DNA of 46,865 nucleotides from Bacteroidales bacterium (GTDB taxonomy: Bacteria > Bacteroidota > Bacteroidia > Bacteroidales > GCA-2748055), in assembly GCA_029210585.1 (NCBI GenBank), contig JARGFP010000029.1, positions 1 through 46,865 on the forward strand, read 5' to 3'. The notes beneath the pieces are model-generated. The model made no database searches, was not told the DNA's origin, and saw nothing but the letters and a program-made list of their open reading frames with translations. Below, one piece after another: positions 27,121 through 36,027 of the stretch. A program made the translations under genes and the position numbers. The first letter of the stretch is position 1. The number at the start of each line of letters is the position of its first letter.

Positions 27121-27570
27121 CTATTTTTTCATGCGCCTGGTGATCTGGCCCATCAGGTAGTTGATGAACAGGATAAAGAGGGTTACGCCCACGGCCAGGT
27201 AATACTGGCGCAGTGCAACTGAAATGCCGATCCCGGATGAGAACAGGATGGTGGCTGCCGTGGTCAGGTACTTGATCTTCTCTTCTTTGGCGATCTGCAG
27301 CACCATGCCTGCTCCAATGAAGCTGATCCCCACGATCACAGCGTGGATGACCCGGGTGGGATCGGCGCTGATGATATCCCCCAGTCCTGCGTTTCTGAAA
27401 TGTGTAACGATCACTTCACCCAGCATGACCAGCAGGGCCACGGAGCCGCCGACCATCATGTTGGTCCGGATCCCCGCGGGCTTATCGCCCGCTTCGCGCT
27501 CAAACCCGACAAGTCCGGCCAGTACTGAGGCAATGACGACATGAAGAAGTATGAACAATTCTGGTTTCAT
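27121..27570 (-). CDS. MgtC/SapB-family membrane protein
   Basis: The 149-residue protein consists of four or five membrane helices with the family signature near the N-terminus (GLVGFEREAGDKPAGIRTNM), followed by SVALLVMLGE and FIGAGMVLQ. It corresponds to the membrane domain of MgtC only; the cytoplasmic ACT-like domain is absent, as in many Bacteroidota. MgtC proteins are linked to growth at low magnesium and to control of ATP synthase, but short homologues are largely uncharacterised. It is followed by a 153-base gap and then the UPF0182 gene in the same direction upstream. Confidence 0.92.
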   Translation of the reverse strand: MKPELFILLHVVIASVLAGLVGFEREAGDKPAGIRTNMMVGGSVALLVMLGEVIVTHFRNAGLGDIISADPTRVIHAVIVGISFIGAGMVLQIAKEEKIKYLTTAATILFSSGIGISVALRQYYLAVGVTLFILFINYLMGQITRRMKK

Positions 27571-27723
27571 TGTTCCTGTTTTTTAGTTCGTACGTTGTGT
27601 GGCATATCGCAGGCATCATTCCTGTCCATATACTGACTGCATTCTGCCATGCGGAATGCGGAATGTAATAGCTTAACCCGGGCGGTCCCTTCAGCTTACA
27701 GGACCCAATTGCAGTGCAACCGG

Positions 27724-30540
27724 CTATTCCGGCACAGCCTCCTGGCTTCCTTCCGATAGTTGCTGAAGCGCTTCTTCCAATCGCTGCAGTTCGTTACCGG
27801 CCTGTTGGAATTGCTTCTGCTGTGTCAGCTGCAGGTAATTCTCAAATGCCTCGTTGGCACGCCTGATCAGTTCTTCAGTGCCCGGATCCACGGCACCGGC
27901 CGCAGCCGGTAATTCAGCTTCGGCATCCGTGAACAGGTTTTCCAGTGCCTGCTCAAAGGTTTCCGCATAGCTCAGGTTATCGTTGTGCATGACGGCGACG
28001 AGTCGCAGCTCGGGATAAGCGGAGGTTTCCGACTGCAGGTAAATGGGTTCAACGTAAATGACCGTGCCGTTCACAGGGATGACCAGTACGTTCCCCCTGA
28101 TAACATTCGAACCACGCTGGTCCCAGAGGGTCAGCTGCCCGGAAAGGAAGGAGTCCTGGTCGATCTTGGTCTCCACCTGCTGCGTTCCCAGCACCCGTTT
28201 TTCCTTGGGGAACTGGTAGGCGAGCAACCTGCCGTAGTTTTCATCGTCGCACATGCCGGCGATCCAGCCGATCATCACCTGCTTGTTTTTTGGGGAAAAC
28301 GGCTGCATCAGGATGAACTCCATCTCGTCGGAGCCCGGCTGTTCCCACATGATATAATAGGGCTCAACCGGCTGCACACTGTTGTAGTATTTTTCGGTAG
28401 ACCTGACCCACAGGTCTTCCTGGTTGTAGAATACCGTCGGATCGGTCATGTGGTACTTGGCATACACCAATCCCTGCATCACCAGCATGTCTGCCGGGTA
28501 GCGGATGTGTTTTTTCAATGCTTCGGGCATTTCAGATTTATTTTTCAGCAGCCCGGGGAAGATCCGGTCATATACGTTGATCAGCGGATCATCTTCCTCG
28601 AATATATAAAAATCAGTAGTACCGTTATAGGCATCCAATACGATCTTCACGGAGTTGCGTATATAATTTTCGCCCTGCAGCCCGGAAGCGAGCATGTTTT
28701 CGCTTGTTTTTCCGGGAGTATTCATGTCCAGCAGGTAGCTGCCATTTTCGAACGAAGAGAAAGGCTCGCTGTAAGGATAATGGCTGGAAGAGGTGTATGC
28801 ATCGATGATCCAGTACATTTTTCCTTCCGCAATCACGATATAGGGATCATTGTCAAAATGCAGGAAAGGCGTGATGGTGCGCACGCGGTCGATGATCTGG
28901 CGGTGGATCATCATGCGGCTCTCATCGGTGGGGTAGCCTGAAAGCAGCAGCCTGGTACCTCCATAGCTCCATCCATAAATCAGCTTCCGCCAGAAACTGG
29001 ATACCTGCACACCGCCATCACCGGCATATTGCGCATATATATTCTTTTCCCCGGAGGGATAATCAAATTCCTCCTCTTTCGAGTTCACCAGCACATAGTT
29101 ATCGGTCAGCTCCCCGTAGTAGACTTCCGGCCGGCTGATCTCCAGGTTTTCATGACTGCTCACGGGCGGAATGTCGCGGATGAGCAGGTTGGGGAGGCCT
29201 TCTTCAGTAAATTCATTTACCAGGTTCAGCACTGCACCATACCCGTGGGTATATTTAAAATGCCTGTTCACGAACGTCTGGCTGCGTACCGGGAGGTTGT
29301 CGGGCTGCATCTCCCTGGCAGAGACCATCACCTGCCTGTAGTTATCGTCGATCATGTACCTGTCGATGTCCACATCCCGGAATTCGTAATAGAGCCTGAT
29401 CTCCTGGAATTGCTTATATACGGCATCCAGTGCGCGGTAATCCCACAGCCTGATATTCGAGAAAAGGTGCCTGTTCTCTTCCAGGTTGGCCCGGTTGAAT
29501 TCCTCTGATACATCGTATTCCTTTTGCTCCACCTTGTCGAGGTGAAACCCTGAGCGCGTGAAGCGGATATTGTGTTCAATATAGGGTTGTTCGAGTGTGA
29601 TTTCGTTGGGTTCCACCTTCAGCCACTGCAGCAGCATGGGAACGGCCCCGAGCAGGAGGATCCAGCCGGCAAACACAGTACCGGCAATGACAATCATGGT
29701 TGCAAATCCGGGCTCAATGTTTTTTATTGAAAACCGCTTACGGAGCGCCGGGCTGCCACCTGCAATGATCAGGGCGATACCACCAAGACCGGTCAGCACC
29801 ATGATCACACTGATCATGGGCAGGCGGATGTTCACATCGGTCCAGCCGGGTCCGGAGACGATGCCGTATTCAGAAAAGAGGATACCATACCGTTGCAGGA
29901 ATTTCCCGTAGGTCAGCACCAGCAGTAAAATCCCGGCCAGCATATAGAGTGCACCCACAGGTGCTTTACCTGGTGTATTTCCGCCGGATGGATTGGCCTT
30001 CGATTTCAGGTAGGCGTACCTGATCGCTGCCGCGATGGCTGCGATGATCACCAGGAGCAGCAGGTGGGCATACAATGCCTGTAAAAACGGATAGGAAAAA
30101 AGGTAGAACCCGGTGTGCTGTTGAAGTATGGGCTCTGTCATCTCAGTGGTCATGCGGTTCATGAATGCCAGCACAATTTCCCACCGGGATGCCCAGAACA
30201 GCCCGGAGACCACGCCGCCCGCAAGCGCGGCAAGCATGCCCAGGTATTTCACTTCGCTTGAAATGCGAAGGGTGAGCAGGTAAACAATGCCTGTTCCCAG
30301 GATGAACGTTCCTGCAAAGAGGAATATCCTGGAGAGCCAGACGGTCCAGAACCTGTCCCCGTAACCCAGCTCGTCGAACCAGAGCTTCTCACTCCAGAAG
30401 CCCATGAACCAGAAAAACAGCAAGGTGAGGGCACCCAGTGCAATGCCTGTTGCGGTCAGCGCGGATTTCCGCCTGGTGATCCCCCGGTAAGTTATGAATA
30501 TGGCGAGTGCCAGCAGTAGAATGAAGATAATCGTATACAT
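27724..30540 (-). CDS. UPF0182 (COG1615) family large membrane protein
   Basis: The start at 30540 (MYTIIFILLLALAIF) is chosen because the first membrane helix begins there; an in-frame ATG 40 codons upstream adds a non-hydrophobic leader. The 938-residue protein has about seven membrane helices in the first third (about 1-310), including the family signature FWSEKLWFDELGYGDRFWTV. A large hydrophilic, probably extracytoplasmic domain follows (about 320-870), with blocks such as NIRLWDYRALDAVYKQFQEI and a DPYIVIAEGKMYWIIDAYT segment. A Gln/Glu-rich helix closes the protein. The family is widespread in actinobacteria, cyanobacteria and some Bacteroidota, and its function is unknown. It lies divergent to the SDR gene. 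Confidence 0.93.
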   Translation of the reverse strand: MYTIIFILLLALAIFITYRGITRRKSALTATGIALGALTLLFFWFMGFWSEKLWFDELGYGDRFWTVWLSRIFLFAGTFILGTGIVYLLTLRISSEVKYLGMLAALAGGVVSGLFWASRWEIVLAFMNRMTTEMTEPILQQHTGFYLFSYPFLQALYAHLLLLVIIAAIAAAIRYAYLKSKANPSGGNTPGKAPVGALYMLAGILLLVLTYGKFLQRYGILFSEYGIVSGPGWTDVNIRLPMISVIMVLTGLGGIALIIAGGSPALRKRFSIKNIEPGFATMIVIAGTVFAGWILLLGAVPMLLQWLKVEPNEITLEQPYIEHNIRFTRSGFHLDKVEQKEYDVSEEFNRANLEENRHLFSNIRLWDYRALDAVYKQFQEIRLYYEFRDVDIDRYMIDDNYRQVMVSAREMQPDNLPVRSQTFVNRHFKYTHGYGAVLNLVNEFTEEGLPNLLIRDIPPVSSHENLEISRPEVYYGELTDNYVLVNSKEEEFDYPSGEKNIYAQYAGDGGVQVSSFWRKLIYGWSYGGTRLLLSGYPTDESRMMIHRQIIDRVRTITPFLHFDNDPYIVIAEGKMYWIIDAYTSSSHYPYSEPFSSFENGSYLLDMNTPGKTSENMLASGLQGENYIRNSVKIVLDAYNGTTDFYIFEEDDPLINVYDRIFPGLLKNKSEMPEALKKHIRYPADMLVMQGLVYAKYHMTDPTVFYNQEDLWVRSTEKYYNSVQPVEPYYIMWEQPGSDEMEFILMQPFSPKNKQVMIGWIAGMCDDENYGRLLAYQFPKEKRVLGTQQVETKIDQDSFLSGQLTLWDQRGSNVIRGNVLVIPVNGTVIYVEPIYLQSETSAYPELRLVAVMHNDNLSYAETFEQALENLFTDAEAELPAAAGAVDPGTEELIRRANEAFENYLQLTQQKQFQQAGNELQRLEEALQQLSEGSQEAVPE

Positions 30541-31035
30541 GACAGTGGTTTTTTTGTTGGAATATGTATCAGTACAAACAACATTCGGGCCACCCGGCAG
30601 TTGGTGCAGCACCCTTAAGAGAACCATTCGGAATCCTGCAGGGAAATATGCTGATTCCAACAGAGTAACATTTGGATCCCGGCTATGAAATATGCGGAAT
30701 CCTTCTGTGAAAGGTACGAAAAACTACTGCCATCTGCCAATTGAGGGCAAGCAAAATAATAACCATACGGAGCCTGCCGGAATTTAATACCGGTGGTTGT
30801 CCGATGCAATAAGGTGTGGAAATCCTACACACTATTAATGAAAAATCACCCCATTCCACAACAGGGAGGCGGCGCTGACTTTTAGACTGTCCGAAGGTCA
30901 CTGCCCGGTTGTTCAGGAAAGGACTGCGACCCCGTGGGAGGAATATGTTTTTTATTCCTCCTGCGCATTTTGGAACGGCGTTGGATGCACGACAGGTCAG
31001 TAACATTATAACAAACCAACAAAAACGTATAAGCG
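30541..31035. other. Divergent intergenic region between UPF0182 and SDR genes
   Basis: This 495-base gap has short unproductive frames only. It must hold promoters for both flanking genes. The only clear structure is the inverted repeat at 30937-30961, listed separately. Confidence 0.5.
30937..30961 (+). promoter_or_regulatory. Perfect 9-bp inverted repeat in the SDR leader
   Basis: GGAGGAATA, a 7-base loop (TGTTTTT) and TATTCCTCC form a perfect hairpin about 75 bases upstream of the SDR start. No T-tract follows, so it is not a classical terminator. It may be an operator or an RNA structure that protects the leader or controls expression. Confidence 0.5.
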
Positions 31036-31806
31036 ATGAAAAGATTAGAAAAAAAAGTAGTGCTGGTAACAGGCGGATCACTGGGAATCGGTCGTGAGGG
31101 ATGCAGGAAGCTTGCACAGGAAGGAGCAACCGTTGCAATTACTGATATTGCCGATGAGGAAGGACAGGAATTGAAACAAGAGATTGAGAACGAAGGAGGA
31201 AAGGCAGCCTACTGGCACCTGGACGTATCGGACGAGGATGCCGTTCAGAAGGTATTTTCCAGGGTAAACGAAAAGTTCGGCAGTATCGACGTACTCGTGA
31301 ACAATGCCGGTATTTCCGGGGTGAACAAGCCCACACACGAGATTGAACTGGATGAATGGCAGAAGGTAATCGCTATCAATGTGAATGGTGTTTTCCTGTG
31401 CACGAAGCATGTAATTCCGTTCATGAAAAAAAACGGGAAGGGCAATATCATTAATATGTCGTCCATTTACGGGATCATCAGTGCACCTGATATTCCACCC
31501 TACCATGCCTCCAAAGGCGCGGTGAGACTGATGACAAAGACAGATGCCATCCAGTATGCCAAAGACAATATCAGGGTCAACTCCATCCACCCCGGATTTA
31601 TATGGACACCCCTGGTCAGGGCCATGGGAGAAGCATCCGAAGTAGGAGTGGAGCAATTCAGGAAAAACCTGGATGCACTGCACCCCATCGGGCACATTGG
31701 TGAACCGGAAGACATTGCCTGGGGGATCGTATTCCTCGCCAGCGAAGAATCGAAATTCATGACGGGCACCGAGCTTGTGATCGATGGCGGTTATACCTGT
31801 AAGTAG
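31036..31806 (+). CDS. Short-chain dehydrogenase/reductase (SDR), classical type
   Basis: The 256-residue length and motifs are those of a classical SDR: TGGSLGIG at 12-19 (TGxxxGIG cofactor loop), NNAG at 89-92, catalytic Ser around 142-143, Tyr156 and Lys160 (YHASK), and a GTELVIDGGYTC C-terminus. Asp37 at the end of the second strand suggests NAD(H) rather than NADP(H). Overall it resembles glucose 1-dehydrogenase/cyclohexanol-type dehydrogenases more than FabG, but substrate cannot be assigned. The baeRF-type gene starts 19 bases after its stop, so the two probably form an operon. Confidence 0.93.
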   Translation: MKRLEKKVVLVTGGSLGIGREGCRKLAQEGATVAITDIADEEGQELKQEIENEGGKAAYWHLDVSDEDAVQKVFSRVNEKFGSIDVLVNNAGISGVNKPTHEIELDEWQKVIAINVNGVFLCTKHVIPFMKKNGKGNIINMSSIYGIISAPDIPPYHASKGAVRLMTKTDAIQYAKDNIRVNSIHPGFIWTPLVRAMGEASEVGVEQFRKNLDALHPIGHIGEPEDIAWGIVFLASEESKFMTGTELVIDGGYTCK

Positions 31807-31825
31807 TCAGAAAAAAAAGCAAATT

Positions 31826-33010
31826 ATGGAGAAGACAAAGTACAGTACCGACACTGGATTGATGACGCGTGAGCAGTTGCTGAAGCTGGCTGGCGTGCAC
31901 GGGACCAATTGCGTTTCAATTTTTATTCCAACCGAAAGGGCAGGCGGGCACGTGGATGAGGGCCATGGCCAGTTGCGGCTGAAGAACAGTTTGAAAGAGG
32001 TGGGCAATATCCTGGATGAAGAGGGATTGTCGGCGAAAGAGAAAAAGGCGGTCCTTGGCCCGGTAGAGAAGCTGCTGGACAATGTCCGGTTCTGGAGAAA
32101 CCAGTCGGACGGACTTGCCGTGTATACGAATGGAAAAGAGTTCCATACGTTTACACTGCCGGTGCATTTCAGGCAGCAGACCTATGTCAGGGACCACTAT
32201 TACATGTTGCCGGTCATTCCCTATTTCAATGATGATGGGATTTTTTACCTGCTTTCGGTGAGCATGAAGCATGTGAAACTATATGAATGCTCGAAACATT
32301 TTATCGGGGAGATTGTGGTGGATGATCTGACACCAGGCAGACTGGAGGATGTTGTGGGGTATGATTTTGAGCAGAAATCATTACAGAACAGGTCCGGACA
32401 CGGGGGAGACAGTGGTGCCATGTTCCATGGACAGGGTGCAGGTAAGGATGACAAGGGAGCGGAGAAGGAAAAATTCTTCCGGGCCGTCGACAACGGCGTG
32501 ATGCAAGTGTTGAAAGAACAGCAGGCACCACTGGTGCTGGCCTGTGTGGATGAATACTACCCAGTTTACAAAAAAGTTACGGCTTATTCCGATTTATCTG
32601 AAGAACATATCAGCGGGAATCCCGATGAAATGGACCCGCTGGAACTGCATGAGGAAGGTTGGCTCCTTGTGGAGGACCATTTCAGGAATGTACGTGAGGA
32701 AAAGAAACACGCCTTGCGCGATGCCTCGGCCGGATCAAAAGCCAGCAGTGATGTCCGGGAGATCATCCCGGCTGCTGTGGACAGGAGGATTGATACGCTC
32801 TTCATTGAAGAGGACAAGGACCTGTTCGGGATCTATGATATGGAAAACAGAACTGTGGAGCTGGCAGCACCTGGAGACAGGAGCTACCAGGCCTCACTGT
32901 ATAACCTTGCAGCTGTGCATACCCTGCTCAATGGCGGGGAGGTCTTTATTTCCGAAGCAGAGGAGATGCCGTTGCAGGGTACGGAACTGAATGCGCTGCT
33001 GAGGTACTGA
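31826..33010 (+). CDS. baeRF-type (bacterial archaeo-eukaryotic release factor-like) protein
   Basis: The start at 31826 (MEKTKYSTD) is chosen because the frame upstream overlaps the SDR gene. The 394-residue soluble protein shows the layout of the baeRF families: an N-terminal alpha/beta domain beginning with a CVSIFIPT strand, a middle eRF1-like domain with the conserved MFHGQGAG...FFRAVDNGVMQVL block and LVLACVDEYYPVYK, and a C-terminal L7Ae-like end with VHTLLNGGEVFI. Such proteins are predicted to interact with ribosomes or RNA, perhaps in stress; the biochemical role is not established. It follows the SDR gene by 19 bases. Confidence 0.8.
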   Translation: MEKTKYSTDTGLMTREQLLKLAGVHGTNCVSIFIPTERAGGHVDEGHGQLRLKNSLKEVGNILDEEGLSAKEKKAVLGPVEKLLDNVRFWRNQSDGLAVYTNGKEFHTFTLPVHFRQQTYVRDHYYMLPVIPYFNDDGIFYLLSVSMKHVKLYECSKHFIGEIVVDDLTPGRLEDVVGYDFEQKSLQNRSGHGGDSGAMFHGQGAGKDDKGAEKEKFFRAVDNGVMQVLKEQQAPLVLACVDEYYPVYKKVTAYSDLSEEHISGNPDEMDPLELHEEGWLLVEDHFRNVREEKKHALRDASAGSKASSDVREIIPAAVDRRIDTLFIEEDKDLFGIYDMENRTVELAAPGDRSYQASLYNLAAVHTLLNGGEVFISEAEEMPLQGTELNALLRY

Positions 33011-33049
33011 TCCGACAGTGAAATGATCACTTTTATTACTAATGCAATG

Positions 33050-33082
33050 AAGGGGAGGAGCAACTCCCTTTCTTTGCTTTTG
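33050..33082 (+). terminator. Probable terminator between convergent genes
   Basis: AAGGGGAG, a 6-base loop and CTCCCTTT (one G-T pair) are followed by the T-rich stretch CTTTGCTTTTG. It lies 40 bases after the baeRF-type gene stop. Confidence 0.5.
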
Positions 33083-33108
33083 TTCTGATACGGAATGCGC
33101 CAAGTTGT

Positions 33109-34404
33109 CTAATTCTTCAGAAGGTGGTTGTACAGGAGTTCTTCGAGGAACTGGTCTACCTGGTCCACGCTGTCCAGGTGGTACGTGGCAGCAGAGAGCA
33201 GGCTGTGACTACCTACCAGGATTCCCAGTCCGTCGTCGGCCAGGGTCCTGAATGCATCTTCATCTGTAATGTCATCACCAATATACATCGGCAGGTATTC
33301 ATCAGGCCAGGAGAAATTCAGCTTGTCCATGATCCATTCGAGCGCTTTGCCTTTGTGCCAGTTCATTGAAGGTTTGATCTCCAGCAGTTTTTTGCCCCGG
33401 CCTTTTTTAAAATCCTTGTCGCCGCCGATCACTGTATTTACCATTTCAACGATCGTTTTGTAGGTGCCCCGCGGGGCATTCCTGTAGTGAATGGCGATGG
33501 CGTAGTGTTTTCTCTCGATTTGCACACCTTCGATCATTTCTTCAAGCATGATTGTAAGCTGTTTCTCCATCTTGTTCAGTCGGGGCAGCAATTCCTGCGC
33601 CTTTTCCATCTCCATATGTATGCCGCCCGGACCTGAAATGCGGAATCCGTGACTACCGGCATAGATGATATTGTCGAGGTCGACAAAGGATTGAATGGCT
33701 GAACGATCCCTTCCGCTGACCACAGCAACAGTATGATGCTCTGACAGTTCGCTCAGTAAATCCCGTCGGTGTTCCGTCATATAGGCCTTTTCAGGATCCT
33801 TAACGATGGGAGATAGCGTACCATCGTAGTCGAAGAAGAATACCGGTTGCTTGTTTTTAATTTGTTTGCTGAAATGCTCCACGTGATCGAAGAGGCCGGG
33901 TATGTCCTGTGAGTAATGGGGGGCCGAATCAGCTTTGCCGGTGAATATGTCGATGTTGTTGATGTCGCGTACGACGATATTGGCTCCTGCTTCATAGAAT
34001 TTCCTTTTGCCATTGGAATTGCCGGCAATGCCTGCCAGGATGAAAATACTTTTCTTTTTTGCGGCCCTGATCAGGGAAGGATCATCTGCAAACAGAACGG
34101 TACGCTTTGCTGTGATTCCTTCATCCAGGAGCAGTTTGCGTATGCGCACCGAAATCCTGGCTTTTTCACTGTCGCTGATCAGACGGGTCACACAGATGCG
34201 GTTGACCTGGTCGGAGAGTTGTGCTGCGAGGCGGTCATTGAATGCTTTTCCAAGGTTCAGGACATGTACCTGTATTCCTTTCCATTTCAGTACCTGTTCC
34301 AGTTGAGGTGCTCCTGATTTTAGCAAAAAAATTGCTGCGTCGATATTGTTGAACTTGATTCTCTTGTTTTCCACCTTGCTGAGTTTAGCCAACCTGTATT
34401 CCAA
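33109..34404 (-). CDS. otsB-like: Trehalose-6-phosphate phosphatase fused to a degenerate HAD-like domain
   Basis: The C-terminal half (about 185-431) is a complete trehalose-phosphatase: catalytic FFDYDGTLSPI (Asp192 and Asp194), AVVSGRDRS, and GDDITDEDAF for the third motif. The N-terminal half (about 15-155) resembles a beta-phosphoglucomutase-type HAD domain, with VLFADDPSLIRAAKKK and KRKFYEAGANIVVRDI near its end. Its first motif reads IDAAIFLLKSG where DxDGV would be expected, so it should be inactive. The protein would convert trehalose 6-phosphate to trehalose in the cytoplasm; the front domain is probably structural or regulatory. No trehalose-phosphate synthase gene lies in the window. 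Confidence 0.88.
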   Translation of the reverse strand: MEYRLAKLSKVENKRIKFNNIDAAIFLLKSGAPQLEQVLKWKGIQVHVLNLGKAFNDRLAAQLSDQVNRICVTRLISDSEKARISVRIRKLLLDEGITAKRTVLFADDPSLIRAAKKKSIFILAGIAGNSNGKRKFYEAGANIVVRDINNIDIFTGKADSAPHYSQDIPGLFDHVEHFSKQIKNKQPVFFFDYDGTLSPIVKDPEKAYMTEHRRDLLSELSEHHTVAVVSGRDRSAIQSFVDLDNIIYAGSHGFRISGPGGIHMEMEKAQELLPRLNKMEKQLTIMLEEMIEGVQIERKHYAIAIHYRNAPRGTYKTIVEMVNTVIGGDKDFKKGRGKKLLEIKPSMNWHKGKALEWIMDKLNFSWPDEYLPMYIGDDITDEDAFRTLADDGLGILVGSHSLLSAATYHLDSVDQVDQFLEELLYNHLLKN

Positions 34405-34645
34405 AAGTATGCCATCGCTGAAAGGAAATAGTGTTCAGGTTCTGCCGGATTCCAGTGTCAGTACAAGTTGCAGGCCTGCTGTCAACATTGCCGGGGAATC
34501 CTTTTGGGGTCTGCCTGCATTGCTGTATTGTGGCATTTCAGCACAGTTTTGTATCAAAAATACACAGATGGCGGGTTTTGTTTGCCCGGGGAATCGCGGT
34601 GATCATGGATACAATACGTCTATGGATACCCTGCTTCCACGAAGA

Positions 34646-34689
34646 CTCTGTGGCCCCGGAAGCTCTGCTGCCCCGGAGGCTCTGTAGCC
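34646..34689. repeat. Short 17-bp tandem repeat
   Basis: CTCTGTGGCCCCGGAAG is followed by CTCTGCTGCCCCGGAGG and the start of a third unit, between the TPP and AraC genes. It lies 9 bases beyond the AraC-type gene's stop. Confidence 0.6.
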
Positions 34690-34697
34690 AGTGCATA

Positions 34698-35855
34698 CTA
34701 GTGGTGTTGCACCTTCTCCCGGTATTGTCCCGGGGTCATGCCCGTTTCACGGTGGAATGCTGCGGTAAATGAATTGTAATTGTTGAAACCTGCTGCATCG
34801 GCGATGCTTTTTGTTGTGTAATTCCTGGATGCCTCCTGTCTGAAAAGCCGCATCGCTTCCTGTACGCGAAAGGCATTTACAAAACCACTGAAATTGGTTC
34901 CGAAATGCGCGTGGATCAATCGTGAGATGTAGGTCCTGTTGGTGCCAAGGCTGCTTGCCACATCAGTGATCTTCAGGTCGTGCTGCAGGTAGGGGCGCTG
35001 TGTTTCAAACAATCTTTCAAGCGATTTTTTCAGTCCTTCCGGGACATGGAGATGATGCCCGTTGCTGTCGGGTTCATCCGCACCCGTTTTGTAAAATTCC
35101 CCGTTTTCGATATAGCGCTGGTGGTTGGCTATGTAGGCGATCACGAAAAAGACACCGCTCAGGAGCAGGAACACCAATACCAATACAGGTCCCGGAGTGC
35201 TGTCGAGGTTCTTATTGCCTTTCAGCAGGAGGTACAACCCCAGCAGGGAAGCACCGGGATACACGATATGGAACATGCGGATCCAGTTAAAGTAGTAATT
35301 TTTCAGCCCTGAAAAGTAGTTATCGACCCGTGCGCGGTGTTGCCTGATCAGCCTGCGGCTCCGGAGAAAATAGTAGGGGACCTGGAGCGCCACCACCACC
35401 TTGGAGAGGTAATTTACGAGGTATGGGAGTTGCGCCGAAAGTCCGCCTCCGGATGGGTATGCCTGCCCTGTGCCATAGGCATGCATGGATTCGCTGTCTG
35501 TCAATATCTGACAAGAGAACGCAACAATGGATATTCCTGCTGCGGGAATAAAATGAATAAGGTCCTTGGTGCGAATGACGGAGCGGCGGGTGACAGATCT
35601 GACATACAACCAGGTGAGGGGGAAGATGGTGCATACAGCCAGGAAGTATACCGGTTCGAGCAGCAGGTAGTACCTGGTATTTCCCGTATAGAAGGGAAGG
35701 ATGGAGGTAAATACGAGAAAGAATGCCAGCATCAGGGAGGAGATGTAGAATCCGGGATTCCTGTCGGAATGGTTGCGGATATAGAGAATCACCGCCCAGA
35801 AAAGGGTGACAAAGGAGGGCGCCAGCAGGGCGACGGTCTTCAGGCTGATACTCAT
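34698..35855 (-). CDS. AraC-family regulator with multi-pass membrane sensor domain
   Basis: The 385-residue protein has an N-terminal domain of about seven membrane helices (about 7-240) and a cytoplasmic AraC-type DNA-binding domain (about 285-383). The latter contains both helix-turn-helix units (LKITDVASSLGTNRTYISR; KSIADAAGFNNYNSFTAAF) and the closing GMTPGQYRE. This architecture is common in Bacteroidota and is thought to sense membrane or periplasmic signals without a kinase. It is divergent from the T9SS propeller gene at 36028, 172 bases away, and may regulate it. Confidence 0.92.
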   Translation of the reverse strand: MSISLKTVALLAPSFVTLFWAVILYIRNHSDRNPGFYISSLMLAFFLVFTSILPFYTGNTRYYLLLEPVYFLAVCTIFPLTWLYVRSVTRRSVIRTKDLIHFIPAAGISIVAFSCQILTDSESMHAYGTGQAYPSGGGLSAQLPYLVNYLSKVVVALQVPYYFLRSRRLIRQHRARVDNYFSGLKNYYFNWIRMFHIVYPGASLLGLYLLLKGNKNLDSTPGPVLVLVFLLLSGVFFVIAYIANHQRYIENGEFYKTGADEPDSNGHHLHVPEGLKKSLERLFETQRPYLQHDLKITDVASSLGTNRTYISRLIHAHFGTNFSGFVNAFRVQEAMRLFRQEASRNYTTKSIADAAGFNNYNSFTAAFHRETGMTPGQYREKVQHH

Positions 35856-36027
35856 GATTTGCCAGTCTGTTTCGCAGGTTGTTGGGGCTGCCTTTCATGT
35901 TGAGAGGGCTGCATATACAAATTTAACGCAAAAATTGTGAATTCATGAACGCATTTGTGAAATCTTATATCTCCGGGTGTTTCCTATTTCATAATTTTTA
36001 CCATTAATTCCTAAAAACCTTCATATC

